Shown piece after piece: positions 1-9,628 of a stretch of DNA of 64,000 nt. Every line of letters begins with the position of its first letter. Position 1 is the stretch's first letter. The notes under the pieces were generated by a model that worked only from the letters and a program-made list of their open reading frames with translations, did no database searches and was not told the origin of the DNA. The stretch is taken from contig JAFZRE010000009.1 in NCBI GenBank assembly GCA_017620015.1, positions 1-64,000 on the forward strand. Direction: 5' to 3'. This DNA is from Bacteroidales bacterium (GTDB taxonomy: Bacteria > Bacteroidota > Bacteroidia > Bacteroidales > ML635J-15). The translations under genes were made by a program, and so were the position numbers.

Positions 1-114
1 AAATATATTAGCGATGATTTTATTAGTGATGTACAATACAAGATAAATAGAAGACCTAGAAAAAAATTGAACTTTTTATCTCCGAAAGAGGTCTTCTTCA
101 ACCTTATTATTTAA
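1..114 (+). CDS. IS30-family transposase, C-terminal fragment
   Basis: Frame 1 is open from the window edge to a TAA at 112-114 and gives 37 residues. It contains INRRPRKKLNF followed by SPKEVFF, the usual C-terminal signature of IS30-type DDE transposases (NxRPRKxLxxxTPxEVF). Only the tail is in the window, so activity cannot be judged. The sequence just after the stop looks like the element's terminal inverted repeat. The insertion lies downstream of the addA-like gene, which reads toward it. The fragment is short, but the motif is distinctive. Confidence 0.8.
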   Translation, partial: KYISDDFISDVQYKINRRPRKKLNFLSPKEVFFNLII

Positions 115-142
115 TTTTGCACTTGCTTGTTGAATCTGCACG
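115..142. mobile_element. Probable right end of the IS30-type element
   Basis: The bases immediately after the transposase stop (TTTTGCACTTGCTTGTTGAA and following) resemble the outer ends of Bacteroidetes IS30 elements, where the repeat abuts the transposase stop. The left end is outside the window, so neither the inverted-repeat match nor a target duplication can be verified. The exact outer boundary is uncertain. Confidence 0.5.
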
Positions 143-173
143 CCATTGTTTTCCGCATATTGTTGCTAATTAT

Positions 174-3167
174 TTAATATTCAAGTTCTACCAAATATCC
201 CCAAACGGAGTAATATATCAGTTTTGCCTTGACGTTTAGTCCTGCCGCCAGCAGAGCCTCTTCGTAGGCCTTGAGCTGCACTGCGTATTTACCGACATAT
301 TCTTCTTTGTTCGACGGGCTTAATGCTTTGGACATGACGCCGGGATAGTTCTTAAAGTCGATAAGGACACACTCGGTAGGCGAAGTGTACCATAGCAAGT
401 CCATTTCACCTGAAATAACGCAACCGTCAAACTCTCGGCGGAATGGAACTTCGTGGGCAATCTCGTAAGGCTTACCATAACGATTCTCAAGATACTGGTA
501 TAGACCAGCAATGGAGTCCAATATGCCATCAACATTCGGCAACATCTTTTTCATGCCAAAGGCATCGATAATCATTTGAGCCTTTTCGCGCATTTCATCG
601 GCATCAATTTCTGGACTGTAGATGGCAAATATGTTGTGTATGCAGGTACCCATAATGTCGTATTCATCGCCAGAACCGACCTTGATTGGGCGTGGAATTT
701 CATCATGCACAGGATAAAGTACTTTAGGCTTAACAATTTGAGCCAACTCTGGGTCGGACATCTTGCTTGGCGTCAAGAATTTTTCGTCGTATTCTGTTTG
801 CGTTGTCTTTTCGCAGCGGCAAAGATAGTGCTCTGGCTCAGGCATGCTCTCATAGCTGTCATCGTCAACAATCTGAACAAACCTTGACATAGACCTGCCT
901 TCACCTGCATCCCATATAGCCCGATAATCACCATCTCCGGCAATAACTGGCATTATCCTGGAAGCTTCTAACCAAGACATCCTTCCACCTTCAAGCGAAG
1001 TTGTGACGAGATAATCACGTGCACGAGTAACGCCTACATAAAGAATACGTTGCGATTCATAATATTCCCTATCTACATATTGACTAAACGTGCCCAAGGT
1101 TTTAATATCCGACATCATTACTTCTGGCAAATTAGAATTAGATGAAGCCAGAAAACCAGGAAGGCAGGTAAGATAATAATCAGAGTACAACTTGTCGGCA
1201 GTAGGGTCAGTCAATCTAACATAATTGATACCAAATACGAAACGTTTCGTCAGGCTCTTCTCGTTCAACGGATCGTCATCCAACGAACATAGTATGACAA
1301 TATTCCATTGCAAGCCTTTTGATCCGTGATAGGTCACGACATGAACACCATCCTCGAAGAAGCCTTCCTTTACCGTCACGCCATCCTCATCGAGATGAAT
1401 CAGATAGTGCTCAATAGAAGAAGCCTCGCCAATAGTCGCCGCATTCTCGTCGAAAGCCTTCGCATCCTCGATAAGTGCCTGCAAGGCACGTTCCCGCTGA
1501 GCCGCCAAGCCCCACTTCTTGCATCGATTGAAAAGGTCGAGTTCTATTATCAAGGTTTTCACGATGTCGGCCACAGGAAGAGTCCTTAACCTGGCTTTTA
1601 GAGCGTCCAATTTTCCGAAATCTACATTCTGTTTGCCCTCAATAATAGTAGCGGTCTTCACATCAAAAAGCAGGTTGGCTATTTCGGCTTTCAGAAGTGG
1701 CGACTCGTCAATCATATAGTTGAGAAGCAGACGCACAAGACGCAATTCCTTGTTGTTGCAATCGACAGAACTTTCCATTACCACAGGAATATCTTTGTCA
1801 TTTAGGGCGGCTGTTATGTCAGCAACTTCGCTATTACTTCTTGCCAATACAGCAATGTCAGAGTATTTAAGTTTACGCGGTTTCCCAGTATTCTGGTCAA
1901 ATACATATTTAATATCACTTTTGCCGTCAACCATATCCCTTATCTGCCTAGCAATGGATTTGGAAAGTTTCTTCCTGCTTGCTGTATATCTAGTTTTTTC
2001 GAGTGTTTTTATCTGCTCCCAATGCCATAGCGACGGGACATTGTCGGGCATTAATTCTTTTCGGTGTGCTGTGAGTACCACCATCTTAGGATCCAGTTTA
2101 TTAAAAACATCCTTGAATACGGCAGAAGTGGTATCCACCAATGGCTTCACAGAACGGCGCGATTCTGACAAGGTGTCGTAACTCATACCGTTGACTCCAG
2201 CATCGGCATCCTGAATAACCTTATCGGTCAAAGCTTGTACCAGCACCGTGTCGCAGCCTCTGAAACCATAAATAGCCTGCTTGGGGTCGCCCACCCAATA
2301 GCTTCGCTCAACCAAATCAGACAGCAAATCGAAAATCTTGATTTGCTTTGGATTGGAATCCTGGAATTCGTCAACAAATACATATTTCACCGACTGCGAA
2401 ATATCATTCTGCACGTCCTTGTCTGCCAACAACTGGATGAATTTGGTCTCCATATCGTTGAATTCAATCAAACCATGTTCTTCCTTGAACTTGTCGAAAA
2501 GCTCTGACCAATCCTTGGCAATGCGGAAGATACGACTAATGCAACCATAATACATTTCGCGCAATTCGTTTTCACTCTTTTTGGGCTCTTTCATGAAAGA
2601 GAATCTACCGTTTTCACCCAAAAGCATTTGTGCCAACTCAAGCGATTTTTCTTTTGAAGTTGACAAGTCACTAATTCCAAAAGCATTGGACTTTTCCACT
2701 AGTTCCTGCACTAACGGTTTCCAGAAATCAAGATATAGTTTGCTTGAAAAAGGTTTTTTTATTGCAAAAATCTCGGCAAAATTCCTAAACGCTGCAACAT
2801 CGACGGGGGAAACAACCTTGGTCAATGTACGGTTGAGATAACTATTCTTGGCTTCGTCGGTAATTGTTTCAATAGTAGCAGTCAAGCCCAGTTTGTACCA
2901 ATATTTCTTAATATACAGCAGCCCTATTGAATGCACTGTTCCTATAGCTGCAGATTCTAGTTCTGCCGCCTCGGTGAACAAGTTGTTCTGTAAAAACTTC
3001 TCACGTGCATTTTTTTTCAGGTCGGCGGCAGCAGCCTCGGTAAAAGTAGATGCAATAATCTGCGATGGAGTACAAAGTCCTTTTTTTACCTTGTCGACCA
3101 TTTCTTCTGTAAGGCGATATGTTTTGCCCGAACCGGCTCCTGCGTTGATATATGTTATGTTTTTCAT
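174..3167 (-). CDS. addA: AddA-like UvrD/Rep helicase-nuclease
   Basis: This 997-aa protein is a superfamily 1A helicase with a C-terminal nuclease, the AddA/RecB-type subunit that processes double-strand ends for recombination. Walker A (NAGAGSGKT) is at residues 8-16, and YVFVDEFQDSNP is the DExx box. VVTYHGSKGLQW and YVGVTRARDYL are late UvrD motifs. Near residue 940, GEMDLLWY followed by VLIDFK fits a PD-(D/E)XK nuclease. The upstream gene's TAA overlaps this ATG by one base, so the two are translationally coupled. The assignment to AddA is by architecture and partner; Bacteroidetes versions are divergent. Confidence 0.88.
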   Translation of the reverse strand: MKNITYINAGAGSGKTYRLTEEMVDKVKKGLCTPSQIIASTFTEAAAADLKKNAREKFLQNNLFTEAAELESAAIGTVHSIGLLYIKKYWYKLGLTATIETITDEAKNSYLNRTLTKVVSPVDVAAFRNFAEIFAIKKPFSSKLYLDFWKPLVQELVEKSNAFGISDLSTSKEKSLELAQMLLGENGRFSFMKEPKKSENELREMYYGCISRIFRIAKDWSELFDKFKEEHGLIEFNDMETKFIQLLADKDVQNDISQSVKYVFVDEFQDSNPKQIKIFDLLSDLVERSYWVGDPKQAIYGFRGCDTVLVQALTDKVIQDADAGVNGMSYDTLSESRRSVKPLVDTTSAVFKDVFNKLDPKMVVLTAHRKELMPDNVPSLWHWEQIKTLEKTRYTASRKKLSKSIARQIRDMVDGKSDIKYVFDQNTGKPRKLKYSDIAVLARSNSEVADITAALNDKDIPVVMESSVDCNNKELRLVRLLLNYMIDESPLLKAEIANLLFDVKTATIIEGKQNVDFGKLDALKARLRTLPVADIVKTLIIELDLFNRCKKWGLAAQRERALQALIEDAKAFDENAATIGEASSIEHYLIHLDEDGVTVKEGFFEDGVHVVTYHGSKGLQWNIVILCSLDDDPLNEKSLTKRFVFGINYVRLTDPTADKLYSDYYLTCLPGFLASSNSNLPEVMMSDIKTLGTFSQYVDREYYESQRILYVGVTRARDYLVTTSLEGGRMSWLEASRIMPVIAGDGDYRAIWDAGEGRSMSRFVQIVDDDSYESMPEPEHYLCRCEKTTQTEYDEKFLTPSKMSDPELAQIVKPKVLYPVHDEIPRPIKVGSGDEYDIMGTCIHNIFAIYSPEIDADEMREKAQMIIDAFGMKKMLPNVDGILDSIAGLYQYLENRYGKPYEIAHEVPFRREFDGCVISGEMDLLWYTSPTECVLIDFKNYPGVMSKALSPSNKEEYVGKYAVQLKAYEEALLAAGLNVKAKLIYYSVWGYLVELEY

Positions 3168-5845
3168 TATACAAGTCCTCCTTTCAATACGATATTTTTG
3201 TTGCCGTAGCTATTTCCTTTCAATTCCTCATTATTATAGTCGCTTCTTAACGGATAGAGCTTTTGGTCGATTGTGTCTTTAACGTATTGCAAATTGGCAA
3301 GTTCCAAACTCTCGCCTTCTTCGATAAGACCAGACTTCAATTGCTTCATTCTGTACACGTATGAGTTGGTAGCCATTGCCATCAAGTCGTTGTTGTTTTT
3401 TGCAGATAGCAACTCTATGCCGTCACCAGACGATTTCAATGTATCGTAAACCGTATAAAGCGTATGCCTTGGCAGCACAAAGTAACCCATAAAGCTTACC
3501 TTGCTGGTTTTATTACTTTTTTTCAGATATTTTTCTAACACAGCACGATAGACCGCCAACTGCAAGGCATCGTTCTCTACAAGCTTTCGTTCATAGGTTT
3601 TGCCCTCATTCCATTTGAAATCGATTATTACATAGTTGCCATCGCTGTCGGTAAGCACATAATCTATACGGGCGTTCATATTTCCAATTTCAGGAATCTC
3701 TGCTTCGTAATATTGTTCGGCGCCTACAATAGTCAGGCTATTTTCCTTTATTATTTTGAGCAGTATGTTGATACTTTTCTCCAGCAACGATTTGAAACGT
3801 TTGAATTCCAAGTCGTTCTCCTCAAGCAAAAGGATAGCGCCCATAGTTTCGGCCAAAATGTTAATGTTGTCGTCAAATTGGGTATTATGGATATTCTGCA
3901 TTTGGTCCACATCTCTATTACCTTTTTCAGTAAGCATTTCGACGTAAGCATGAGCCACATTTCCCTTCACGGTATCGATGTCGGACATAGCATCCCTGCC
4001 GTATTCGCGCAAGCCAAGAATATAATCCATCACGTAGTCGAAAGGCCTTTGGATGAGCTCGTCGAGGCTGCTATAACTTTCCGAATCCCGTCTTATTCCA
4101 CCATTTTGCTCTAAAGTGTCGAGTTTACTAAAAATAGAAGAATCTACTTGATACTCACTTTGCTTGGATGAGGATGCATCGACGTCTTTTTCTTCCATAT
4201 TCTGCTGGGCGGGAGATTTCGGCTGCACTACGAGGTTTCCATCTAGACGCAATTCAGTTGCCACAGAGTCTTCCACAGGCACATCTCCGCCAATAACCTT
4301 ACATTCGAGCAGAAATATATTCTTCTTTACATTCGACAAAACTCCAAGCATAGTTTCGCGCCTTACCTTCAGCAAGGTTTCCCTATCAGTAACCTCAATG
4401 TCGTTATTTCTGAGAATGCCAATTTCATCTGGGCTAAGGAAATCGAGGTCGTACCGGAAATTATATTTCGGTTGGGTGCAAACCCAGTAGAGCGTATCAG
4501 GATCAGTATGAATGTCGGTTACTGCATGAGTAATATTGATTGAGCCTCTGCGAGCCGACAATGTGGATATTTCAACAGGACGGTTGATTTGGGTTGCCCA
4601 TAGTGTAAGGTCATTGGTCTTGACGATGTCGGGTTCGTCTTCCAGAATCAGCAGCATAGTATCGCAATACTCGGACACTGCATTGAATTGCATTGCTGTA
4701 CTTTCGTCGAAAAGATTTTTTCTCGCCCACGTCCTCATTGCATCGACATACTTTATTACATCGGACTTGTCAACTTCGCAGTCGTCGCCTTGCTTCCTTG
4801 CAAGTCGCCATTGATTTATGAACAGCAGGGCATCTTTCTGCTTTTTCGATGATGACAAATCGTTTCCATCATGGTCGTACATCGCTCCTTTTATCAGATT
4901 GTCCCATTCGCTACTGATGCCGTTGTCGTCGAGCAACTGTTCAAAGAGTGCCCAGCGCAGAGATTGGTAATAGTAACTATCATCAGTTTTTTTCTTACGT
5001 TTTACGTATATCGAATTTAAGGGCGTTGTAGGCAGTTGAAGATAAGCCAACAGCGTGTTGAGATTAAGTGGTCTACAGAAAAGGCTAATACCAAGAGAGA
5101 AAATCTGCATTATTGCTCCGATGGCATTGCTTTCGGAACCTATTTGCGGCTTGTCGTCGAGAGCCAAGTCAATATTTAAAATTGAAGTGTCGTCGCTTAC
5201 CACTACATCGTTGTCGCCCAATGGCTGCTGCGCCAACCATTCGGCAATCTTTATGTCGTTGTCGAACATATAGGCACTTGCTTTTTGATATATACTGGTG
5301 TTGATAGCCCTCGGACTGTAGCATACCTTACCGCCATTAGCCTCGATGTTATCGAACAGTTGCCTATAAAGTGGCTCAAGATTTTCCTTCTTGCAGGTAA
5401 CCTCAATTTCGTCGGTATTGTTCAATAAAGATGATTTTCCTGCAAAGTCCAGCAGACTACGCCAGCGGTCGGCCTCGCCCTTTACATCGAAGTTAGCTTC
5501 TACGGAAGCCAAATCGTCAAGACGGAGACTACCTGAGACCTTTTTGTTCCAACCGGCCTTTACCAGGGCGTCGCGCCAACCTAAAACTACGGCGGCGGTA
5601 CCTAATTTGTCTTTTGCGAACGACTTGGTGAAAAACAAGGAACTATTGCTGGCAATAGCACTTTTCATTGCCCGTGCATAATAGATAGTCCGCTGAAAAT
5701 CACTCAAATAATTTCCTGTCAGTCCTGCACGGAGTTCCAGTTCGGAAAGCAATCCCTGCGGGCCGACAACTTTTTCGCCAACAACGCAACCGTTTGTCTT
5801 CTCATAGACTTTGGAGTCATAATACGGATTAAAGATAAGTTTCAT
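3167..5845 (-). CDS. addB: AddB-like PD-(D/E)XK nuclease subunit
   Basis: This 892-aa protein is the partner of the downstream AddA-like helicase. The C-terminal third contains MNARIDYVL followed by YVIIDFKWNEGK, then QLAVYRAVLEKY. This is the D...DxK...Q pattern of RecB-type nuclease domains. The N-terminal part has no obvious intact Walker A, as expected for a degenerate AddB helicase domain. It is first in the operon, and its stop overlaps the addA start by one base. I infer that the pair forms a heterodimeric end-resection complex. The gene symbol follows function and context rather than close sequence similarity. Confidence 0.8.
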   Translation of the reverse strand: MKLIFNPYYDSKVYEKTNGCVVGEKVVGPQGLLSELELRAGLTGNYLSDFQRTIYYARAMKSAIASNSSLFFTKSFAKDKLGTAAVVLGWRDALVKAGWNKKVSGSLRLDDLASVEANFDVKGEADRWRSLLDFAGKSSLLNNTDEIEVTCKKENLEPLYRQLFDNIEANGGKVCYSPRAINTSIYQKASAYMFDNDIKIAEWLAQQPLGDNDVVVSDDTSILNIDLALDDKPQIGSESNAIGAIMQIFSLGISLFCRPLNLNTLLAYLQLPTTPLNSIYVKRKKKTDDSYYYQSLRWALFEQLLDDNGISSEWDNLIKGAMYDHDGNDLSSSKKQKDALLFINQWRLARKQGDDCEVDKSDVIKYVDAMRTWARKNLFDESTAMQFNAVSEYCDTMLLILEDEPDIVKTNDLTLWATQINRPVEISTLSARRGSINITHAVTDIHTDPDTLYWVCTQPKYNFRYDLDFLSPDEIGILRNNDIEVTDRETLLKVRRETMLGVLSNVKKNIFLLECKVIGGDVPVEDSVATELRLDGNLVVQPKSPAQQNMEEKDVDASSSKQSEYQVDSSIFSKLDTLEQNGGIRRDSESYSSLDELIQRPFDYVMDYILGLREYGRDAMSDIDTVKGNVAHAYVEMLTEKGNRDVDQMQNIHNTQFDDNINILAETMGAILLLEENDLEFKRFKSLLEKSINILLKIIKENSLTIVGAEQYYEAEIPEIGNMNARIDYVLTDSDGNYVIIDFKWNEGKTYERKLVENDALQLAVYRAVLEKYLKKSNKTSKVSFMGYFVLPRHTLYTVYDTLKSSGDGIELLSAKNNNDLMAMATNSYVYRMKQLKSGLIEEGESLELANLQYVKDTIDQKLYPLRSDYNNEELKGNSYGNKNIVLKGGLV

Positions 5846-5896
5846 CGTATTTTATTTTTTTGAATTATTCTATCTTAAGTTCTAGTTTTCGCGGTA

Positions 5897-5904
5897 CAAA
5901 TATA
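5897..5904 (-). promoter_or_regulatory. Promoter -7 box of the addB-addA operon
   Basis: On the minus strand this reads TATATTTG, a perfect match to the Bacteroidetes -7 consensus TAnnTTTG. It lies about 50 bases upstream of the addB start. A -33 element is not obvious. Confidence 0.6.
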
Positions 5905-6030
5905 AAAAAAATCCACATTCCCGAGCATATAAAACAGTAAAAAAAATGCAACTCAGCCTGTACCCCACCCATAGATGTTCTCAATGCATCTTACCGCACA
6001 CTCGCAGCACTGAACTTGCAAATATTACTA

Positions 6031-6198
6031 TCAATACCTCTTCTTATGCTTTCCGCCTCGTGCGTGACGCTTCTTGTCGCCTTTCCAATAGTACATCGAA
6101 ATCTGCTTGCCGAACATAGCAATTTCCTCCTCGCGCGACTTCTTGCGTGCTGCCTTTATTATGTCGAGCGTAACCTTGTCTATCTTATCCTTTTTCAT
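6031..6198 (-). CDS. Small basic protein coupled to rtcB (55 aa)
   Basis: This short ORF encodes MKKDKIDKVTLDIIKAAR and ends with a basic tail (KGDKKRHARGGKHKKRY). Its ATG overlaps the rtcB stop as ATGA, the standard arrangement for translational coupling. The reading frame is open and the composition is unlike a random shadow: Lys/Arg-rich, with a plausible N-terminal amphipathic helix and a histidine-glycine-lysine tail. No family is recognised. The basic character and coupling suggest an RNA-binding accessory to RtcB, but that is inference. Confidence 0.65.
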   Translation of the reverse strand: MKKDKIDKVTLDIIKAARKKSREEEIAMFGKQISMYYWKGDKKRHARGGKHKKRY

Positions 6199-7439
6199 TT
6201 GTCTTTCCTCCTTGGCAATTCGCCTGATGCTTTAAAATTGTAAATAGGTTTAATGATGTCAACAACATCTACGGTATCCTTTACCAGTTCGAGAATCTCG
6301 TCCATTGGCTTGTAGGCCATTGGCGACTCGTCTATCGTATCGTTGTTGACCGAAGTTGTGAAGATGCCGCTCATGCTCTGCTTGAAGTCGTCGAGCGTGA
6401 TGGTGTCGAAAGCCTTTGTCCGCGACATAAGCCGTCCTGCGCCATGCGGAGCCGAGCAGTTCCAGTCGTCGTTGCCCTTTCCAATGCAAATAAGGCTTCC
6501 GTCGCGCATATTCATCGGTATGATGACATTTTCGCCAGCCATCGCCGAAATCGCGCCCTTGCGGATTATGCGATGCCTAGTATCGACATAGTTGTGCAAG
6601 GTCTCGAACCACTCGTAGTCCTTCAGCGACTGTCCCTTGAAATACTTCGAGATGATAATGTCGGCAATGGTAAGCCTGTTCAGATGTGCGAACTCCGAAC
6701 AAATGTCGGCATCGTGCAGATAGTCGGCCATAAACCGCCCGTAAAGATAGCACTGGTCGTCGGGAATGCTGCATTCCACAGTTTCGCACTTCAGCCCGCG
6801 CAGAGCCTTCTGGATTTCGTCCCTTCGTCCCTGACGCTTGTATTCGCGGATTATACGCTCGCGTTCCTCGTACAGCTTCTCCTTGCCGTGGCAGAGGTCA
6901 ACGGCGATTTTCTGATAATACTCGCACACCTGCTTGCCCAAGTTGCGCGAACCTGTGTGGATGACGAGGTAGATGTCACCGCTTTCGCTCCTGTCTAGCT
7001 CAATGAAATGGTTGCCACCGCCCAAAGTGCCTATGCTTCGCACTATACGCCTCGAATCCTTCAGGTAACGGTAGCATTTCATCTTTTCAAGTTCCTTGAA
7101 AGTGACAACTCTGCCTTCGTGTACCGACATTCCCGACGGAATCTTGAGCCTTATGAGATTGTCTAGCGCCTGCATATCAATATCAACCTTACCCAGATTG
7201 ACACAGAGCATACCGCACGAAATGTCAACGCCGACGGTATTTGGAATAATCATATCGTCGTATGTGGATGTAAAGCCGATGACACTGCCTTTTCCTGCAT
7301 GAGTGTCGGGCATTATGCGGATGGTTTCGTTCTCGTATGCCGGATTGTTTACCAGACTGTTAAGCTGTTCGAGACAAGCATCCTCTATGGTCTTAGCGTA
7401 AATTTTTGTCGTTACGCCCTTATTGTTTATTATTTCCAT
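6195..7439 (-). CDS. rtcB: RtcB-family RNA-splicing ligase
   Basis: This 414-aa protein joins RNA 2',3'-cyclic phosphate ends to 5'-hydroxyl ends using GTP and Mn2+. Family residues are visible: D45 and H47 in MPDTHAGKG, D72 and C75 in GVDISCGM, H144 in GTLGGGNHFIE, H161 in HTGSRNLG, and the guanylylated histidine H332 in SAPHGAGRLMSR. The length is typical of the shorter RtcB group. Archease and RtcA are not adjacent; the only coupled neighbour is a 55-aa basic protein overlapping the stop. It probably acts in RNA repair. The start is the only ATG before the conserved N-terminus. Confidence 0.93.
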   Translation of the reverse strand: MEIINNKGVTTKIYAKTIEDACLEQLNSLVNNPAYENETIRIMPDTHAGKGSVIGFTSTYDDMIIPNTVGVDISCGMLCVNLGKVDIDMQALDNLIRLKIPSGMSVHEGRVVTFKELEKMKCYRYLKDSRRIVRSIGTLGGGNHFIELDRSESGDIYLVIHTGSRNLGKQVCEYYQKIAVDLCHGKEKLYEERERIIREYKRQGRRDEIQKALRGLKCETVECSIPDDQCYLYGRFMADYLHDADICSEFAHLNRLTIADIIISKYFKGQSLKDYEWFETLHNYVDTRHRIIRKGAISAMAGENVIIPMNMRDGSLICIGKGNDDWNCSAPHGAGRLMSRTKAFDTITLDDFKQSMSGIFTTSVNNDTIDESPMAYKPMDEILELVKDTVDVVDIIKPIYNFKASGELPRRKDK

Positions 7440-7795
7440 AAATTTCTAATCTTCAATTAGTAATATTTTCATTTTTCCATTGCTATACACAATAGATAAG
7501 GCTACAACACAAAATGTAACCCGTCTGGCATTCTTTCCAAACGCATCTCCGTTATCCCCTCCGCCACGACACAAGTATGGCTAGAACGGATTTGTCAAAA
7601 TTGGTTCATTGCATCGCAATCAACAACTTCGTGCAAAAAGCATAACGCGTGAAGATGGTACGGATGCCAAAATCTGTTTTACTGATGGTTTCATTCTTTT
7701 CATAGTTTTAGTTCTTAATTCTTAATTTTTTAACTTTTCGGCTGCAAAAATATGGATTATTTTTAAGATAGAGAAATTTTCCATCATTTTTTTGA
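7440..7795. other. Intergenic region without a recognised gene
   Basis: This gap of about 355 bases lies between the rtcB start and the WG-repeat gene's terminator. On the minus strand, reading frames around 7600-7700 show short protein-like stretches (FGIRTIFTRYAF), possibly a decayed gene or dispersed repeat. No start, ribosome site or family supports a call. The rtcB promoter should lie near 7440-7520, but I see no perfect TAnnTTTG. Confidence 0.4.
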
Positions 7796-7838
7796 AAAAA
7801 AAGCGACATTTCCATTCGCAAACAGAAATGCCGCTCGA
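7796..7838 (-). terminator. Intrinsic terminator after the WG-repeat gene
   Basis: On the minus strand, GAGCGGCATTTC pairs with GAAATGTCGC, followed by a run of T residues. It lies just downstream of the WG-repeat protein's stop. Confidence 0.8.
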
Positions 7839-7849
7839 AAAATCAATCT

Positions 7850-8476
7850 TTAATTATCGTCATACTGGTCGCAAATACATTCGTCCAATATTTCTTCCCA
7901 CTCGTCTTCGCTCATGGTTTCGGATAAACTCTGCGGATAAAATTTGCCATTGGTGCTCCTCACATAGCCCTTCTCCCCATTCAGCGTAAAGATAATGGGA
8001 GAATCAGGGTCTTCAACTTCAATGTCGTCGTAGATTGTATCTAACAGCACACCAATACCTGTCTGCAACAGCCCGTGACGGTCGCCACTGCACAAGTAGA
8101 GAGTCTGGCCTCCTGCGCCATACGAATCGAACTTGCATGGCATAACTTCCTTGCCATCGATGGTCATAATGCCAAACTGCTTGCTTCCTTCCTTTTGGAA
8201 CCATAACCAGCCGTATGGCATAGATGAGAACATATCTATGTTGTCGTAAACAAAAGCCGTAAGCTCAGATCCCTTACCATCGGGCACAACCAAGCCCATC
8301 TTGCCATCGCGGACAGCCACATACGGATAATCCTTAGGGACCATGCGTCCATAAGTATAAGCAATCTCATCATAATTTGCCGGTACGATAATGCTACCTT
8401 CAAGGTTCTTAACGCCCTTTTTTCCGTTTTCACCTACAAATACTTCGGGAAATTTTTTTTCTTCAATTTTACTCAT
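7850..8476 (-). CDS. WG-repeat-like protein
   Basis: The 208-aa cytosolic protein contains several KWG/WG-type units: NGKKGVKNLEGSIIVPANYD, DGKMGLVVPDG, KQFGIMTIDGKEVMPCKFD and GEKGYVR. These follow the usual pattern of G, a short strand, (D/N)G, then P.x(F/Y)D. There is no signal peptide. The acidic C-terminus (DEWEEILDECICDQYDD) lies outside the repeats. WG repeats form beta-rich binding modules of mostly unknown function. It starts a minus-strand series of Bacteroidales hypothetical genes, each separately spaced. Confidence 0.7.
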   Translation of the reverse strand: MSKIEEKKFPEVFVGENGKKGVKNLEGSIIVPANYDEIAYTYGRMVPKDYPYVAVRDGKMGLVVPDGKGSELTAFVYDNIDMFSSMPYGWLWFQKEGSKQFGIMTIDGKEVMPCKFDSYGAGGQTLYLCSGDRHGLLQTGIGVLLDTIYDDIEVEDPDSPIIFTLNGEKGYVRSTNGKFYPQSLSETMSEDEWEEILDECICDQYDDN

Positions 8477-8616
8477 GTTTTTTAAAATTTAAGTTTATAA
8501 TTAATTTAACTAAACACACAAAATCCTTCACAATCAAGCGTTTCCACAAAGTTCCGCACCCAAAATTCCAATCACCGACAAATGGGGTATTTTCAAAACT
8601 TTATTTTTCATACTCA

Positions 8617-9600
8617 TCATTTCAAAAAAGACATAAACAACTGCCTCGAAAAACCTTTAATATCATCCTTAGTTTCAAGTTTCACCCCATTGTTGCGTAT
8701 TAACAACTCCCAATCCATAGCGCGAATACACATTATCTCATCTTCCACCGATGATTTAACACAATACCTCCGATACCAATCAAATTCAGAATCGGCAAAC
8801 GCTTCCTTATCGGGAAATGCAGAAATAAGCATTCTTTTCCTTACCAATTCTTCATACATTTTTCGTTCCTCTGCTGACAACGTAGCATCTTTCAATTTTT
8901 TACGAAAACTGCAATACATATTCTCATCCATATTTTTAGCAGCTTCCCATTTCCTTATAGACTCCATTCTAACCCTATTCTTCTCACGCATAGCCAATTC
9001 TTTCCTTTCTTTATCATGCATCCACATATCCTTGTTTATATAAGCGAAACAGGCATTCCTTATGCGCAACATAAACTTGCTTGACAACGATGTAAGTTGT
9101 CCTTGGTTAGCGGAGTTTCCAAATCCAGGGAAATCGGCATCATTTGTCCCGATAAAATATGTGTGTTCATCACAGCACGGCTTATATAGGAAACCATCTT
9201 GATTGTACCTTTCTCCGAGTTTAAACAACTCCGAATAGAAATTAGGTTTATCATTTATGTTCACGACAAAGATGCTTTTCCTGCCAACATCTTTCAGGTC
9301 TTCCACACACGAATCCTCAATAGAATTATCATCAATATACGTTACTCCGTAGCCTCTTGCAATCAACTCGGCTCTCAATCTAGAAGTGCGCTGACTATTT
9401 AACCTCAACGAAAATTCATCGCCAATTTCCATTCCCCCGGAAATATTGGTATTTCTAACATTATGAACATCCTTTAACTCCTTTCTAAACGCACTTATAG
9501 TGGCAATGTCGTGCAGCCCCATCCAACCGACGACCATGCGCCAAGTGCTCTCAAAAATGGCGGTAATCATTGTTTCATCTGATGATAATATCTTTTTCAT
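8617..9600 (-). CDS. Hypothetical protein, DUF3293-like segment
   Basis: This 327-aa protein has no signal peptide or membrane segment. Residues about 70-165 (RTSRLRAELIARGYGVTYID, SIFVVNIND, LGERYNQDGFLY, YFIGTND) resemble a domain common in phage and plasmid proteins that I associate with DUF3293; this is from memory. The C-terminal half is charged and helical and contains a probable coiled coil (KERKELAMREKNRVRMES). It sits upstream of the WG-repeat gene, separated by about 140 bases. Its function is unknown; the phage-like segment and location among orphans suggest accessory DNA. Confidence 0.6.
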   Translation of the reverse strand: MKKILSSDETMITAIFESTWRMVVGWMGLHDIATISAFRKELKDVHNVRNTNISGGMEIGDEFSLRLNSQRTSRLRAELIARGYGVTYIDDNSIEDSCVEDLKDVGRKSIFVVNINDKPNFYSELFKLGERYNQDGFLYKPCCDEHTYFIGTNDADFPGFGNSANQGQLTSLSSKFMLRIRNACFAYINKDMWMHDKERKELAMREKNRVRMESIRKWEAAKNMDENMYCSFRKKLKDATLSAEERKMYEELVRKRMLISAFPDKEAFADSEFDWYRRYCVKSSVEDEIMCIRAMDWELLIRNNGVKLETKDDIKGFSRQLFMSFLK

Positions 9601-9628
9601 TGTTTTAAAATTTTAATTCGCAATCAGT

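Noticed and set aside
7600..7700. Small peptide gene on the minus strand (MKRMKPSVKQ...)
   Set aside because: It is only 27 codons, competing frames look equally protein-like, and there is no promoter or ribosome site.
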